Source: DAOVRL01 sp964459805
GTDB taxonomy: Bacteria > Planctomycetota > Phycisphaerae > Sedimentisphaerales > Anaerobacaceae
Length of the DNA stretch: 5,589 nucleotides
NCBI GenBank assembly: GCA_964459805.1
Contig: CAYWOD010000223.1
Coordinates: 1 to 5,589 of the forward strand
Direction: 5' to 3'
A model generated the notes under the pieces. It did not search any database, was not told the origin of the DNA, and saw only the letters and a list, made by a program, of their open reading frames with translations. Position 1 is the first letter of the stretch; each line of letters begins with the position of its first letter. Below are positions 4,508-5,589 of this stretch, piece after piece. Both the position numbers and the translations under genes were made by a program.

Positions 4508-5311
4508 ATGAAAAAGTCAGCCTTTACTCTCATCGAGCTGCTCGTAGTAATCGCTATAATAGCAATCCTGATGGCAATCCTAATGCCCGCACTCAGGGCC
4601 GCCAGAGAGCAAGCCCGCAGCATTGTTTGCCGCAGCAATGTAAGAACCCTGCTCCTTGCGTGGCTCATGTACAGAGATGAGAATGACGATAAATTGGTCG
4701 ATGGCACTACTCGGAATTATCCTCCGGCCACAGGTAGAACATCTTGGGCATACCTTCCACCCGACTGGCAGACTTGCGGTGTCGAGCGAAAGAAGGAATA
4801 TATAAAAAAAGGTACACTGTGGCCTTACGTCAGGGAAATAGAAACATACCGCTGCCCTTCTGATCGCAGACATAAAAGTACAGCCCATAAACTCGCTTAT
4901 CGCACCTACTCGATTGCTGGCGGCATGAATGCAGTTGATCCTGGTGGTTGGGAGATAATACCGCACACACAGTATTCTTCGATAAAAAGTCCCGCCGACA
5001 AATTAGTGTTTATAGCCGAGTGTGACAAAAGAGGAACCAACCTGAATGCCTGGGTTCTGTATCCAAAACGAAAAGAGTGGGTTGACCCGCTTGGAATCTG
5101 GCACCGCAGGAACAGCAGCACTCTCGGCTTTGCCGACGGCCACGTAGGTATGCACAGATGGTTCAGCAAGACCTTTATCGAATGGAACGAGCTGGCTTTG
5201 TGGGAACCCGGGCGTTTCTCCTTCTTTAGGGACCCCAAGAGGGGTGATTCAGATGAACCTGAAGACTTCGAGTGTGCACTGAGGCACTATGCATATAAAG
5301 CCCTTAATTAG
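4508..5311 (+). CDS. Type II secretion/type IV pilin-like protein with prepilin N-terminus (HX9DG-type)
   Basis: The 267-residue product begins with a short basic leader, MKKSA, then FTLIELLVVIAIIAIL. This is a class III prepilin signal with predicted cleavage between A5 and F6 by a prepilin peptidase and the conserved E10 at mature position 5. One hydrophobic segment (about 7-28) would anchor it in the inner membrane, with the rest periplasmic. Residue -1 is Ala instead of the classic Gly. The body has CPSD (116-119) and a C-terminal FADGHVGMHRW (208-218), as in the large PVC prepilin family. The usual H-x9-DG spacing appears as H199-x10-D210-G211. C90, C116 and C172 are the later cysteines. 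AAGGAG lies 8 bases before the ATG. No secretion or pilus assembly genes are adjacent, so it is an orphan pseudopilin whose exact role is unknown. Confidence 0.88.
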   Translation: MKKSAFTLIELLVVIAIIAILMAILMPALRAAREQARSIVCRSNVRTLLLAWLMYRDENDDKLVDGTTRNYPPATGRTSWAYLPPDWQTCGVERKKEYIKKGTLWPYVREIETYRCPSDRRHKSTAHKLAYRTYSIAGGMNAVDPGGWEIIPHTQYSSIKSPADKLVFIAECDKRGTNLNAWVLYPKRKEWVDPLGIWHRRNSSTLGFADGHVGMHRWFSKTFIEWNELALWEPGRFSFFRDPKRGDSDEPEDFECALRHYAYKALN

Positions 5312-5519
5312 ACCCACCCGGATTATTCTGTCCCGCCCCACCGCGAAAATCTCTAACTTCTCGCGCCTTTGACCTTTCCACCTCCCAGCTCCGGCGATAT
5401 ACCAACAACTGCGAAATACGAAATACGCGCTGCGCGATACGCCGAGCCCGGCCCTTTCAAGCCCCAAATCGCAGATCCGGCCCCGACGGCGGCCTGGACA
5501 CGCCCGGCCATAATCCGGA
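5312..5519. other. Non-coding tail after the prepilin-like gene
   Basis: I see no gene supported on either strand. Open frames here are low-complexity and lack a ribosome binding site. The segment 5411-5446 contains ATACG-type repeat text, including GCGAAATACGAAATACG and GCGATACGCC, related to 11-22 and 894-910. The GC-rich part 5472-5518 has several CCGG/GGCC stretches that could form stems but no T-run, so no terminator is called. Confidence 0.5.
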
Positions 5520-5537
5520 AAAAAACGCAAAAACACC
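5520..5537 (+). repeat. 18-nt direct repeat, right copy
   Basis: This is an exact copy of 4278-4295 in the same orientation, about 1.24 kb away on the other side of the prepilin transcription unit. The sequence after it (5538-5589) does not resemble the promoter that follows the left copy. No TTGACA/TATAAT pair is seen before the window ends. Confidence 0.7.
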
Positions 5538-5589
5538 AGGGCTACCGCATCTAAATTCCCAATAGTTTCTGTAGATATTTTTCATCCCA

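Noticed and set aside
4333..4707. Long minus-strand open frame covering the prepilin N-terminus and leader as a gene
   Set aside because: It is antisense to a clearly coding prepilin start, its N-terminal half is low-complexity shadow sequence, and it ends in the opposing promoter. Only its zinc-ribbon-like portion is kept as a finding.
5249..5536. Minus-strand frame of about 95 codons in the right-hand tail
   Set aside because: It translates ATACGAAA-type repeats and overlaps the prepilin 3' end. It has no recognisable domain and no ribosome binding site.

Overview
The window most resembles a chromosomal segment of a Planctomycetota bacterium, probably of the Phycisphaerae/Sedimentisphaerales type, or another member of the PVC superphylum. 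This rests on three things. There is an orphan prepilin-like protein with an FTLIELLVVIAIIAIL N-terminus, a CPSD motif and a C-terminal FADGH motif. The intergenic spaces carry short degenerate repeats rich in CGTG and ATACGA. The housekeeping genes are moderately GC-rich and use many C-ending codons. The lineage is an inference from style, not a database result.

The left half is metabolic. A single-domain NAD(P)H-hydrate epimerase (nnrE, minus strand) is divergent from surE (nucleoside monophosphate phosphatase, plus strand). They share a 109-bp intergenic region with two perfect-consensus sigma70-type promoters placed back to back. Their -35 hexamers together form one 12-bp palindrome. A separate inverted repeat covers the predicted surE transcription start. 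Downstream of surE, in the same direction, lie tdh and kbl. These two enzymes convert threonine to glycine plus acetyl-CoA through 2-amino-3-oxobutyrate, producing NADH. No convincing promoter was seen before tdh, so tdh and kbl may be read from the surE promoter.

The right half is different in character. After kbl comes a repeat-rich non-coding stretch, then a third perfect promoter (TTGACA, 17 bp, TATAAT). A leader of about 170 nt follows that can fold over the ribosome binding site, and then the prepilin-like gene. The prepilin gene lacks the strong excess of C over G seen across the metabolic genes. An 18-nt sequence is repeated exactly on both sides of the prepilin unit. The last 280 bases contain no convincing gene.

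The known genes are ordinary. The signals most worth following are regulatory or structural: the divergent promoter pair, the candidate surE operator, the prepilin leader and the 18-nt flanking repeat. I found no CRISPR array, tRNA, rRNA, transposase or evident defence system.
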